Of a DNA stretch of 64,000 nt, positions 51,180 through 60,837 are shown piece by piece. Source of the DNA: Comamonadaceae bacterium (GTDB lineage Bacteria; Pseudomonadota; Gammaproteobacteria; Burkholderiales; Burkholderiaceae_C); assembly GCA_027488985.1 (NCBI GenBank), contig JAIYAR010000005.1, positions 62,001 to 126,000 on the forward strand. The letters are read 5' to 3'. Within the stretch, counting starts at the first letter, position 1; each line of letters opens with the position of its first letter. Under the pieces are notes generated by a model. It was not told where the DNA came from and ran no database searches. It saw nothing but the letters and a program-made list of their open reading frames with translations. The position numbers and the translations under genes were made by a program.

Positions 51180-52059
51180 TCATTGCATACACAGGGTCAA
51201 GGCACCGTCCATGGCGTCACCCTGCGGTGGCACCACACACGCTCCCACCAAGGCACTGAGCCGGGGCACAAGGCGGTGGCCGATGCTGCCGGCCACCACC
51301 AGCGGCAGTGTGTGGGTAGGGTCTACGGCACGGGCCAAGGCTTCAAGCTGGTGCAGGGCCCCCTCCAACAGCCTTCCGGCGTCGGAGTCGGTGGCCTCGT
51401 GCTCAAAAATCAGGGGGGTGAGACTGGCGTACTCCCCTTGCCCAGCGGCGCCACACCAAGCCAACAAGGCCTCGGGCGTGCCACCCGCGGCTTGCAACAC
51501 GGCGCGGGTCAGGTGGCCCGGCAAGGCCCGTCCATCCAGTGAGCGCTGCGCGAGGCTGACTGCTTGCAAGCCCAAGTCCGCACCACTGCCCTCGTCGCCA
51601 CTCGGGAAACCCCAACCGCCACTGATGCGGCGCTGCCCGTCCGGCAACAAAGCGAGACCTACGGCACCGGTTCCCACGATTACCAGCGCGCCAGGGTGTC
51701 CCCCGTGCGCACCCAGCAATGCTGTGACGGCATCAGACTCCAGCCTCAACTTCGCATAGCCCGGATTGGCGGCTACGCACTCGGCATGCCATGCCGCGTT
51801 GTTGGCACCCGCCAAGCCCAGGCCCAAGGCGCAGTTGGCCGGCACAGGCTGCGGCCAGCCGGCTTGCAACATACCCCCGGTAGCTTGCGAAATGGCCTCG
51901 GTGATGTGGCGCCACGCCTGGCCAATGCCCTGGGTCAGGCCCGAGGCGCCGGCCTTGCCTTCACCCACGACCACGCCACTTCGGTGCACCACCCGCGCAC
52001 GGGTGCTAGTGCCGCCGCCGTCAATGCCGATGGCGTAGTGGATGTGCGGCGGCAGCGAC

Positions 52060-52070
<11 letters not shown>
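51180..52070 (-). CDS. BadF/BcrA-type ATPase, probable N-acetylglucosamine kinase
   Basis: A 296-residue ASKHA-fold kinase. Phosphate loop GIDGGGTSTRARVV is at residues 15-28. GLGLAGANNAAWH, a second loop LVIVGTGAVGLAL near 130 and GGWGFPSGDEGSGADLGLQA (sugar and Mg site) follow. Members of this group phosphorylate GlcNAc or glucosamine; clustering with NagB-II, nagA and a sugar importer fits GlcNAc kinase. It overlaps the upstream ABC ATPase gene by 11 bases and is followed one base later by an ATG of the SIS gene, so expression is tightly coupled. The exact sugar is inference. Confidence 0.82.
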
Positions 52071-53202
<1,132 letters not shown>

Positions 53203-53214
53203 GGTGGTTCTGCT

Positions 53215-54069
53215 TTACTTGACGGCGCCCGCGGTGATGCCGCGGATCAGTTGACGGGAGAAGAGGGCATAGAGGGTGACCACCGGCACGATGGCCAGCG
53301 AGAGCGAGGCCAGCACGGCGTTCCAATCAGTGGCGTATTGCCCCACAAACTGCTGGATGCCCAGGGTGATGGTCTGCGTCTGCTCGGAGGGCGCGAGGAT
53401 GAGCGGGAACCACAGGTCGTTCCAGATCGGCACCATGGTGAACACCGCCACCGTGGCAATGGCCGGGCGGATCAGCGGCACCACTACCTGGAAAAAGATG
53501 CGGAACTCGTCGATGCCGTCGCAGCGCGCAGCATCTTTGAGCTCACCGGGCACCTGCCCCATGAACTCTGACAGGATCATGATGGCCAGCGGCAGGCCCT
53601 GTGCCACATACACCAGCACCAGTGCGGTGAGGGTGTTGACGAGGTTGAGCTCCACCATCAGCTGCAGAATGGACACCGTGCCGAGGCGGATAGGCACCAT
53701 GATGCCGAAGGCAAAAAAGAACTTCAGCCTTCGGTTGCCCTTGAAGCGATATTCCGACAAGCCCCAGGCCGCCATGGCCCCGAACAGAAGGATGAAAAAC
53801 AGCGACGCTATCGTGACGATGAAGCTGTTGCCGAAGTACATGAGCACGTCGGAGCGGCCCAGCACCTTGGTGTAGCCGATGAGCGAAAACGTCTCGGGCG
53901 TGGGCCAGGCCAGCGGGTCGTTGAAGATGGCGTCACGGCTCTTGAACGAATTCATGAACACCAGCAGGATGGGCAGGATCGCCAGCAACAGATAGCCGAT
54001 GAGCGTGAGGTGCACGAACACGCGGCTGGGCGCGAAGGGCATGGATGGGGAATTGGATGCGTTTGCCAT
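53215..54069 (-). CDS. Sugar ABC transporter permease (MalG-like)
   Basis: A 284-residue inner-membrane permease with six helices. The EAA loop lies near residue 185 (ELKDAARCDGIDEFRIFFQVVVPLIRPA), where the ATPase docks. Its pattern is that of the MalG/UgpE component of CUT1 importers. ATG 54069 follows GAGG; an in-frame GTG at 54081 would add four residues and overlap the upstream stop. The partner permease gene ends eight bases upstream. It is 12 bases before the ATPase gene. Confidence 0.91.
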   Translation of the reverse strand: MANASNSPSMPFAPSRVFVHLTLIGYLLLAILPILLVFMNSFKSRDAIFNDPLAWPTPETFSLIGYTKVLGRSDVLMYFGNSFIVTIASLFFILLFGAMAAWGLSEYRFKGNRRLKFFFAFGIMVPIRLGTVSILQLMVELNLVNTLTALVLVYVAQGLPLAIMILSEFMGQVPGELKDAARCDGIDEFRIFFQVVVPLIRPAIATVAVFTMVPIWNDLWFPLILAPSEQTQTITLGIQQFVGQYATDWNAVLASLSLAIVPVVTLYALFSRQLIRGITAGAVK

Positions 54070-54077
54070 GTGTGGCC

Positions 54078-54992
54078 TCACATTGCAAAGCGTTGCAGCT
54101 TGCGCTGCACCGCGAGGAAGTACACCGCCACGCCCACCAGAATCACCAGGAACATGAGCGTAGCCACGGCCGCGCCCATGGTCGGGCTGGCTACTTGCGA
54201 CTGGTAGCCGAAGAAGGTGCGGTAGAACAGCGTGCCCAGAATGTCGGTGCTGTAGTTGGGGCCTGCCACCGCGCCTTTGACCGTGTAGATCAGGTCAAAG
54301 GCATTGAAGTTAGCCACGAAGGTCAGGATGGTCACCAGCCCCAGCGTGGGCAGGATGAGGGGCAGGCGGATCTGCCAGAAGATGCGCCAGGGCGAAGCGC
54401 CCTCGACCACAGCCGCCTCGATGATGTCCTCCGGAATCGCAATCAGCGCGGCATAAATCAGCATCATCGGCACGCCGATGTACTGCCACACCGACATCAG
54501 CGACACGGTGATCAGCGCCGAGCTCTCCAGCCCCAACCAGGGCGCGAACCAGTCGCCCAGGCCCACCACCGTCAGCAGCCGCTCAGATACGCCCCACAGC
54601 GGCGACAGGATGAGCTGCCACACAAAGCCGATGATCACCACCGAAAGCAGTGTGGGCAGGAAAAAGATGGTGCGGTAAGTGGCTGCAAAGCGCACATTGC
54701 GCAGAGACAGCAGCGCCGCCAACAGCAGGCCCACCGGGTTTTGCACCAGCATGTGGATAGCAAAGAATTTCAGGTTGTTGCCCATCGCATTCCAGAAGCT
54801 GGCAGACCACTGCGGGTCATTCAGGATGGTGTTGTAGTTCGCCAGACCGGTGAAGGTGCGCAGGCCGGTATCGTCCGCGCTGTAAAGCCCCAGGCGCAGG
54901 GTGTCCAGCAGAGGCAGGGCACTGAAGGTGGCGTAGATCAGCAATGCCGGGGCGATAAACACCAGCACCCGCCAGGAAAAGCCGAGTTTCAT
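54078..54992 (-). CDS. Sugar ABC transporter permease (MalF/UgpA-like)
   Basis: A 304-residue inner-membrane permease with six helices. The EAA-loop segment IPEDIIEAAVVEGASPWRIF (near residue 205), followed by WQIRLPLILPTLG, identifies it as the MalF/UgpA-type component. It forms the heterodimeric channel with the MalG-like protein encoded next. Upstream, 111 bases containing two stem-loops separate it from the binding-protein gene, a common arrangement that yields more binding protein than permease. N-terminus MKLGFSWRVLVFIAPALLIY is a normal first helix. Confidence 0.92.
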   Translation of the reverse strand: MKLGFSWRVLVFIAPALLIYATFSALPLLDTLRLGLYSADDTGLRTFTGLANYNTILNDPQWSASFWNAMGNNLKFFAIHMLVQNPVGLLLAALLSLRNVRFAATYRTIFFLPTLLSVVIIGFVWQLILSPLWGVSERLLTVVGLGDWFAPWLGLESSALITVSLMSVWQYIGVPMMLIYAALIAIPEDIIEAAVVEGASPWRIFWQIRLPLILPTLGLVTILTFVANFNAFDLIYTVKGAVAGPNYSTDILGTLFYRTFFGYQSQVASPTMGAAVATLMFLVILVGVAVYFLAVQRKLQRFAM

Positions 54993-55034
54993 GGGAGACC
55001 TTGTTGGTCAAAGAGACAAAGGAGAACGGGGGGA

Positions 55035-55086
55035 GCGGCGCCTATTGGGGCGCCGCAAGGAGTGCAAGCCGCCGGCCTACACTCCT
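55035..55086 (-). promoter_or_regulatory. Two stem-loops between binding-protein and permease genes
   Basis: GCGGCGCC-tattgg-GGCGCCGC (55035-55056) is a perfect 8-bp stem. AGGAGTG (55058-55064) pairs with CACTCCT (55080-55086). No T-run follows. They probably stabilise the binding-protein mRNA or partly stop transcription. Confidence 0.6.
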
Positions 55087-55103
55087 GAGTCACACACTGC
55101 GCT

Positions 55104-56351
55104 TTACTTCGCAGGCGTGTACCACTTGGCAAAACCGTTCTGGATCTGCGCAGCAGCGTCCTTGGGCGCCATCTTTCCGTTCATGACCTGGGAGTTCACG
55201 TTCCAGAACTCGTTTTCCATGCTCGGGGTGCCGCGGCTCATGATCTGGGCGTTCAGGCGGATGGTGCTCTTGCACTGGTTGCGCCAGCCGATCATTTCCT
55301 TGGCCACGGGGTTCTTCACATCAATCGCGTGCTTGGAGAGCGAGAAGAATCCGGTCACCTTGTTGGTGTACAGGTCGGCAAACTCTTTGCTGGCCAACCA
55401 GTTCAGGAACACCTGCGCGTCTGCCTTGTTCTTGCTCTTGCTGTTCACGCCCATGGCAATGTCGGTGTGGTCCGAGATATAGCAAGGGTCACCGGCCTTG
55501 GCCACGGGCGGCTTGAAGGCGCCGAATTCCACTTTGCTGTTGCCTTCAAAGTAAGAGATGTCCCAGGAACCGGATGGGTAGATCGCTGCACGGCCGCTGC
55601 CGAACAGGTTCTGGGAGTCGCCATAAGTTTGTGCCTGGTAGCCTTTGGGCAGGTAGTTGGCCCATTTGCCCATCACATCCCAGGTTTTCACGAACTCGGG
55701 ATCGGTGAACTTCTTCTTGCCGGCGATCAGTGCCTTGCGGCCTTCTTCACCCTTCCAGTAGTTCGGGCCGATGCCGGTGTACACGATCTGGTGGGTTTCC
55801 CACTGGTCGGCGGTGCCCATGGCAATCGGGGCCACCTTGCCGGCGGCCTTGACCTTGTCCAACACGTTGAAGAAATCAGCTTCGGTCACGGGCGGGTTCA
55901 GGCCCAGCTCGGCAAACACCTTCTTGTTGTAGAAGAAACCGTGGATCACCGAAGCCATGGGCACGCAGTAGGTGTCCTTGCCGTCATCGGTCTGCCATGC
56001 TACCTGGGCGGACTCGGGGAAATTCTTCAAGGCTGCGTTGCCGTTGAGCTTTTCCAGATGGCCCTTTTTGTACAGGTCCAGCGACACGTCAAACGGGCGG
56101 CAAGTCACCAAGTCACCTGCGGTGCCGGCGGTCAGACGGGCGTTCAGGGCAGAGTTGTACTCCGGGGGTGCAGTGGGCGCGAACTTGACGGTAATACCGG
56201 GGTGGGCTTTGTTGAAGGCGGGCAACAGCACGTCTTCCCACAAACCTTTGTCGTCAACACGCCAGCTCTCGATGGTGAGCGTACCGGCACCTGCAAAGCT
56301 ACTGCAAACCAGCGCTGCCGCAGCGGCGGCGAGGCGAAGGGAATGGGACAT
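55104..56351 (-). CDS. Sugar ABC transporter substrate-binding protein (family 1)
   Basis: A 415-residue periplasmic binding protein. The signal peptide is MSHSLRLAAAAAALVCSSFAGAG (about 23 residues), then TLTIESWRVDDKGLWEDVLL opens the mature fold. Blocks typical of solute-binding family 1 (UgpB/MalE-like) are FNKAHPGITVKFAPT, GTAGDLVTCRPFDVS, VIHGFFYNKKVFAELGLNPP and GRAAIYPSGSWDIS. It delivers the sugar to the two permeases downstream. Substrate cannot be fixed; amino sugars are plausible given the GlcNAc-type enzymes in the same run. It is divergent from a second binding-protein gene across 269 bases. Confidence 0.92.
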   Translation of the reverse strand: MSHSLRLAAAAAALVCSSFAGAGTLTIESWRVDDKGLWEDVLLPAFNKAHPGITVKFAPTAPPEYNSALNARLTAGTAGDLVTCRPFDVSLDLYKKGHLEKLNGNAALKNFPESAQVAWQTDDGKDTYCVPMASVIHGFFYNKKVFAELGLNPPVTEADFFNVLDKVKAAGKVAPIAMGTADQWETHQIVYTGIGPNYWKGEEGRKALIAGKKKFTDPEFVKTWDVMGKWANYLPKGYQAQTYGDSQNLFGSGRAAIYPSGSWDISYFEGNSKVEFGAFKPPVAKAGDPCYISDHTDIAMGVNSKSKNKADAQVFLNWLASKEFADLYTNKVTGFFSLSKHAIDVKNPVAKEMIGWRNQCKSTIRLNAQIMSRGTPSMENEFWNVNSQVMNGKMAPKDAAAQIQNGFAKWYTPAK

Positions 56352-56620
56352 GGAATCTCCTGATCATTTGTTGAATGAAACTGCCGGCTCCGTGCATCGC
56401 GGTAGCCGTTCAGTGGGGCGGAGGTTATGCTTTGACCTCTGTAATATCAAACCGCACCGGGCGGGCTCGATTACAAAGATAAGTCGTTGATTTCATTCAA
56501 TTTTTTCACCGTGTACCGCACCTGCGCATTACGCTTAATTACCTGCCGCGCGGCCTCCGTAGAGGCCGCTGGAGGGGGTGCGGACGGGCAGGCATACACA
56601 ACATTACAAATCGACAGGAA
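56352..56620. promoter_or_regulatory. Divergent control region between two sugar-binding-protein genes
   Basis: The 269-base region holds a perfect 10-base inverted repeat with distant arms, TTGAATGAAA (56371-56380) and TTTCATTCAA (56491-56500), a GAGGT/ACCTC repeat at 56421-56439, and an 8-bp stem GCGGCCTC-cgta-GAGGCCGC (56550-56569). The paired 10-mers are candidates for binding of the response regulator encoded at 57900, acting on both directions. Confidence 0.45.
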
Positions 56621-57883
56621 ATGAAAGGTTTCGCCCGCCTCGCCACCCTGCTGCTGTGTTGTGTGTCTCTGCACAGCGCACAGGCTCAACAGATGGGTGT
56701 GCCCATGGACGTGCTGCACTGGTGGACCTCGGCCAGCGAGCGCAAAGCCGCTGACCAGCTCGCCCTGCAACTGGCGCAGGCCGGTGTGCAGTGGAAAGAC
56801 GCTGCTATCCCCGGTGGCGGGGGCATGGCCGCCGTCAAGGTGCTCAAGAGCCGGGTGCTCATGGGCGACCCGCCGGATGTGGCCCAGCTGATTGGCACCA
56901 CCCTCACCGACTGGGCCGATATCGGCCTGGTCATGCCGCTCAATGCGGTAGCGCAGCGGCAGCGCTGGTCACAGGTGTTATTCCCTACCGTGCTTGAACT
57001 CGTGACCTACAAAGGCGATGTGATTGCCGCGCCGCTGGGCATTCAGCGCATCAACACCCTGCTCTACAACCGCAAAGTGTTCGGCAAGCTGGGCCTCACG
57101 CCACCCCGCAGCTGGGCCGAGTTTGAAATGACCGCCCGCAAGCTGCAGGCCAAAGGCATACGGCCCCTGGCCTGGAGCGACGAGCCCTGGCAGATTGCCA
57201 CCGTGTTTGAGACGGTGCTGCTCGGCGACGCAGGCCCTGCGCTTTACCGCGAGCTCATCGTGCAGCGCAAGAGCAGCGCCTGGATGGATGCCCGCGTGGA
57301 GCGCGCCCTGCAACGCTTGCGCTGGCTGCGCGCGCTGGCCACCGATGCCCCTGCGGAGCGCCCCTGGACCGAAAGCACCCGCGAGCTCATGGCCGACAAC
57401 GCCGGCATGATGATCATGGGCGACTGGGCCAAGGGCGAACTCATGGCCTGGGGCGCCAGCCCGGTGCGCGACTTCGGCTGTGCCGTGGTGCCCGGCACCG
57501 AGAACATGCACCTCTACAGCATCGACACGCTGGCCATGCTGGTCAGCGCCCGTCCACGCGAGGCCGCGCAAGAAAAGATGGCCGAGGTGGTCACCGGCAT
57601 TCCTGCGCAGCTGGCCTACAACCGCTTCAAAGGCGCGGTGCCGGTTCGCCGCGACATTGATCCCGCGGCACTTGACGGCTGCGCCCGCGACTCCTGGGAA
57701 ACCTTTGCCAGCCCGCGCAATGCGCGTGTGCCCAGCCTGGCCCACCGCATGGCGGCCGATGAAGCCATCAAAGACGCGGTGGCCCAGACCCTGTGGCGCT
57801 ACCTGACCGACTCCCGCATGGAAACCCAGGAGGCCCAGCGTCGCCTGGCCTCCGTGATCCGCGCACCCAGCGCTGAACGCTAA
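56621..57883 (+). CDS. Stand-alone sugar-binding periplasmic protein (GtsA-like)
   Basis: A 420-residue exported binding protein. Signal peptide about residues 1-22 (ARLATLLLCCVSLHSAQA), then MDVLHWWTSASERKAADQLA, WKDAAIPGGGGMAAVKVLKS and GDPPDVAQLIG, a pattern like the glucose/mannose-binding GtsA proteins of Pseudomonas. No permease or ATPase genes accompany it. Instead a response regulator and histidine kinase follow 16 bases later on the same strand. It may therefore serve as the sugar sensor for that kinase, as well as or instead of feeding the divergent importer. ATG 56621 follows ACAGGAA. Confidence 0.85.
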   Translation: MKGFARLATLLLCCVSLHSAQAQQMGVPMDVLHWWTSASERKAADQLALQLAQAGVQWKDAAIPGGGGMAAVKVLKSRVLMGDPPDVAQLIGTTLTDWADIGLVMPLNAVAQRQRWSQVLFPTVLELVTYKGDVIAAPLGIQRINTLLYNRKVFGKLGLTPPRSWAEFEMTARKLQAKGIRPLAWSDEPWQIATVFETVLLGDAGPALYRELIVQRKSSAWMDARVERALQRLRWLRALATDAPAERPWTESTRELMADNAGMMIMGDWAKGELMAWGASPVRDFGCAVVPGTENMHLYSIDTLAMLVSARPREAAQEKMAEVVTGIPAQLAYNRFKGAVPVRRDIDPAALDGCARDSWETFASPRNARVPSLAHRMAADEAIKDAVAQTLWRYLTDSRMETQEAQRRLASVIRAPSAER

Positions 57884-57899
57884 CCCGCACGACCAGCCC

Positions 57900-58619
57900 A
57901 TGACCCGCACCCTGCTTGTTGTTGACGACGACCAAAAAACCCGCAACCTGCTCAAGACGTACCTGGAGAAGCACCAGTACGAAGTGCGCGTGGCTCACGA
58001 CGGCGCCAGCTTCAACGCCGAATTCGAACGCTTCAAGGACGAACTGAGCCTGGTCATCCTGGATGTGATGCTGCCTGACACCGATGGATTCACCCTGTGC
58101 CGCAGCGTGCGCAGCCAGTCGCCGGTGCCCATCATCATGCTCACGGCCAGCGCGGACGACACCGACCGCATCGTGGGGCTGGAGCTGGGGGCGGACGACT
58201 ACATCGCCAAGCCCTACAACCCGCGCGAGCTGCTGGCCCGCATCAAGGCCATCCACCGCCGCATGCAATTGGGCGCGCCCGGTGCGCCGGTGCGGTTTTT
58301 GAAGTTCGCCGGCTTCAGCATGGACGTGGTGGAGCGCGTGCTCACCGACCCGCAAGGCCAGCCGGTGGTGCTCACCAGCATGGACTTCAACCTGCTGCGC
58401 TTTTTTGCCGAACATGCGGGTGAAACCCTGGACCGCGCTCGCCTGATGGAACAAACCCGCGGCCGCGACCTCGGGCCCTTGGACCGCTCGCTCGACGTGC
58501 AGGTGAGCCGCCTGCGCCAGCGCCTGCATGACGATGGCAAGCAACCGGTGCTGATCAAAACCGTGCGGGGCAGCGGCTATGTGTTTTCGGCGGATGTGAG
58601 CGGCCATGCCGAACCCTGA
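57900..58619 (+). CDS. OmpR-family response regulator (GltR-like)
   Basis: A 239-residue regulator. Receiver: acidic pocket VVDDDQK, phospho-acceptor D55 in LVILDVMLPDTDG, Thr in MLTAS and Lys in DYIAKPYNPREL. DNA-binding winged helix at about 135-232 (VVLTSMDFNLLRFFAEH, LDRSLDVQVSRLRQRLHDDG, IKTVRGSGYVFS). Gene order binding protein-regulator-kinase next to a sugar importer recalls GltR/GtrS, which control glucose uptake in Pseudomonas. It overlaps the kinase gene by 14 bases. Likely targets are the divergent importer genes. Confidence 0.9.
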   Translation: MTRTLLVVDDDQKTRNLLKTYLEKHQYEVRVAHDGASFNAEFERFKDELSLVILDVMLPDTDGFTLCRSVRSQSPVPIIMLTASADDTDRIVGLELGADDYIAKPYNPRELLARIKAIHRRMQLGAPGAPVRFLKFAGFSMDVVERVLTDPQGQPVVLTSMDFNLLRFFAEHAGETLDRARLMEQTRGRDLGPLDRSLDVQVSRLRQRLHDDGKQPVLIKTVRGSGYVFSADVSGHAEP

Positions 58620-60081
58620 GCGCCGCCGCTGGACGCGGCGCTACCTGCCCGACAGTCTGCTGGGCCGCATCGTGGTGGTCATGGCGCTGGGCGTCATCAG
58701 CGCGCAGCTGGTAGGCACGCTGCTGTGGGCGCGGCAGCTGCGTGAGAGCGCACGCGCCGAGGCGCTGAGTGCCGGCCATGCGATTGCGCTGAACGCGGCA
58801 GGCTCCATTCGCTTTTTCCGCGACCTGCCGCCGCAGTTCCGCCCCATCCTGATTGAGCAATTGCGCACCATGGGTGGCACCCGCTTCTTCATCAATGTGA
58901 ACAAGGCGCGTGTGCCCGTGCAGCCTGTGGAGGGCAACGGCCTGGTCGACGCGGTGGTGGAAGCCATGGAAGGCGATCTCACCCGTAACCTGGCGGGCAA
59001 CACGCAAGCCCCCAGCGTGGCCTTTGCATGGCCCGAAACGCTTCAAGTGTCAGACGACGGACGCATGGTGCGCGACCTGCCGGACTCGTGGGTGGAGGCC
59101 ACCCTGCTGCTGCGCCCGCGCCCCGCACCGGTGCTGGTGATCCAGGCCGAGTTTGAACCCGGCCGTTGGCTGTACCTGGCCACCACCATGCCAGACCCTT
59201 ACTTTCTGGAAAACGCCAACCCTCTCACATGGGACCGCGTGACATTGCAACTCGTGACGCTGGTGACCGTGCTGGTGCTGAGTGTGCTGCTGGTGCGCGG
59301 CCTGATCCGCCCGCTGAACAAAATTGCTTCGGCCGCCAACGCCTTTGGCAGCGATAGCGCACCCGAGAGCGTGCCCGAAACCGGCACCGCCGAACTGCGC
59401 CGCACCGCCCGCGCCTTCAATGAAATGCAGGCCCGCATTCAGGGCTATTTGGTGGACCGGGAGCGACTGTTCCTCGGCATTTCGCACGGGCTCAAAACGC
59501 CCATCATGCGGCTCAAGTTGCGTACCGAGCTGCTGGACGACGACACCCTGCGCGCCGAGTTCCACGAAGACCTGGATGACCTTGATGTGATGGTCAAAGC
59601 CGCGCTGCAAAGTGTGAAAGACACCGACATCCACGAGAACCTCACCCCCGTGCGGCTGGACACCCTGCTCGCCCGCCTGGCGCAACGCCCCATTCACCCC
59701 GACGCCACCATCGAATGCACGGCAGAGCCGGTGAGCGTGCTGGGCAAACCGCTGGCGCTGGAGCGCGCCCTGAGCAACCTGCTGGACAACGCAGTGCTCT
59801 ATGGCGAGCGGGTGCAGGTGCGCCTGAGCCTGCAGGGCAGCCGCGCGCTGGTGGAGGTGCGGGACTTCGGGCCTGGCATTGCACAGGCCAGCATGTCAGC
59901 GGCGTTTGAGCCGCATGTGCGCCTGAGCCATGGCCAGCAACAAAACCGCACCGGCACCGGTTTGGGCCTGGGCATTGCGCGCAACATCATCCAGGCCCAC
60001 GGCGGCGAGATCCGATTGCACAACCACGCCGAGGGCGGGCTGGTGGTGACAGTGCTACTGGCAGCGCTGCCAGCGGAGTAG
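58606..60081 (+). CDS. Sensor histidine kinase with unusual H-box
   Basis: A 491-residue membrane kinase. Helix 1 is at about 20-42, a periplasmic sensor spans about 45-210, and helix 2 is at about 212-232. HAMP (about 233-285), HisKA and HATPase (LSNLLDNAVLYGER, EVRDFGPGIAQAS, GTGLGLGIARNIIQAHGG) follow. The phospho-acceptor is H294 in LGISHGLKTPIMRL. The residue after His is Gly (codon ggg), where Asp or Glu is normally found. Thr at +4 is kept. This could weaken autokinase activity while leaving phosphatase activity. It partners the regulator encoded just upstream and may receive input from the binding protein. Confidence 0.9.
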   Translation: MPNPERRRWTRRYLPDSLLGRIVVVMALGVISAQLVGTLLWARQLRESARAEALSAGHAIALNAAGSIRFFRDLPPQFRPILIEQLRTMGGTRFFINVNKARVPVQPVEGNGLVDAVVEAMEGDLTRNLAGNTQAPSVAFAWPETLQVSDDGRMVRDLPDSWVEATLLLRPRPAPVLVIQAEFEPGRWLYLATTMPDPYFLENANPLTWDRVTLQLVTLVTVLVLSVLLVRGLIRPLNKIASAANAFGSDSAPESVPETGTAELRRTARAFNEMQARIQGYLVDRERLFLGISHGLKTPIMRLKLRTELLDDDTLRAEFHEDLDDLDVMVKAALQSVKDTDIHENLTPVRLDTLLARLAQRPIHPDATIECTAEPVSVLGKPLALERALSNLLDNAVLYGERVQVRLSLQGSRALVEVRDFGPGIAQASMSAAFEPHVRLSHGQQQNRTGTGLGLGIARNIIQAHGGEIRLHNHAEGGLVVTVLLAALPAE

Positions 60082-60191
60082 CTCCCGCGCCGGTATGTCC
60101 ACCAACGAACAGACCGGCCGCCCCTTCGACCTTACTGTGATGACTCTCAGGCCTGCATGGCCTGCCACTGTTTTCACTTTAAGGATTCCCC

Positions 60192-60776
60192 ATGAAAACT
60201 ACCCATACCCTGTTGAGCAGCGTCGCCATGGCTACCTGCTTGCTGTTTGCCGGCACCGCAATGGCCCAGATGTCACCCACCGACTTCACCGCCGGCAAAA
60301 CCCGCATCAAAGACGAGTACAGCACCGCCAAGAAGGCCTGCAACTCCCAGTCCGGCAATGCGCGTGACATCTGTGTGGCCGAAGCCAAAGGCAAAGAGTC
60401 CGTCGGATTGGCAGAGCTGGACAACACCTACAAGCCCACGCTCAGAACGCAGTACAAGTTGCGCAATGAACAGGCAGAAGCCACCTACGACGTAGCCAAG
60501 CAAAAATGCGATGACCTGTCGGGCAACCCCAAGGATGTATGCGTGAAAGAAGCAAAGGCCGCGCGCACTACCGCCAAGGCCGACGCCACTGTGCAGATGA
60601 AGACCGGCCAAACCAACTCGGAAGCCAAAACCGACAACAAGGAAGTCCGCACCGACGCGGCCGCCGACAAACGCGCCGCTGAACTCAAGGTAGCAGAAGA
60701 GAAGTGCGACGCCCTGGCCTCCACCGCCAAGGACACCTGCATGGCAACGGCCAAGGCCAAGTTCGGCAAGATGTAG
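60192..60776 (+). CDS. Exported protein with three CX10C repeats
   Basis: A 194-residue protein I do not recognise. Signal peptide: MKTTHTLLSSVAMATCLLFA then GTAMAQ (cleavage near residue 26). The mature part is Lys/Ala/Glu/Asp-rich and helical. It holds three spaced repeats, each with two Cys ten residues apart: C50/C61 (CNSQSGNARDIC), C106/C117 (CDDLSGNPKDVC) and C172/C183 (CDALASTAKDTC), each followed by an Ala/Lys helix. Disulphide-stapled helical hairpins in the periplasm are likely. No enzyme motif is present. It follows the kinase gene by 110 bases and ends at a strong shared terminator. Confidence 0.78.
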   Translation: MKTTHTLLSSVAMATCLLFAGTAMAQMSPTDFTAGKTRIKDEYSTAKKACNSQSGNARDICVAEAKGKESVGLAELDNTYKPTLRTQYKLRNEQAEATYDVAKQKCDDLSGNPKDVCVKEAKAARTTAKADATVQMKTGQTNSEAKTDNKEVRTDAAADKRAAELKVAEEKCDALASTAKDTCMATAKAKFGKM

Positions 60777-60791
60777 TTCTTCGCCAGACGC

Positions 60792-60822
60792 AAAAAAGCC
60801 GGCTACCAGAGCCGGCTTTTTT
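60792..60822. terminator. Bidirectional intrinsic terminator
   Basis: AAAAAAGCCGGC-taccaga-GCCGGCTTTTTT has a 6-bp GC-rich stem extended by A/T pairs, with T-runs on either strand. It serves both the CX10C protein gene and the convergent RRM gene. Confidence 0.93.
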
Positions 60823-60837
60823 GTGGGCGATTAGCGC

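Noticed and set aside
54045..55088. 347-residue plus-strand frame (and 55329-56363, 344 residues)
   Set aside because: Antisense to the ABC permease and binding-protein genes; composition dominated by Gln/Arg/His.
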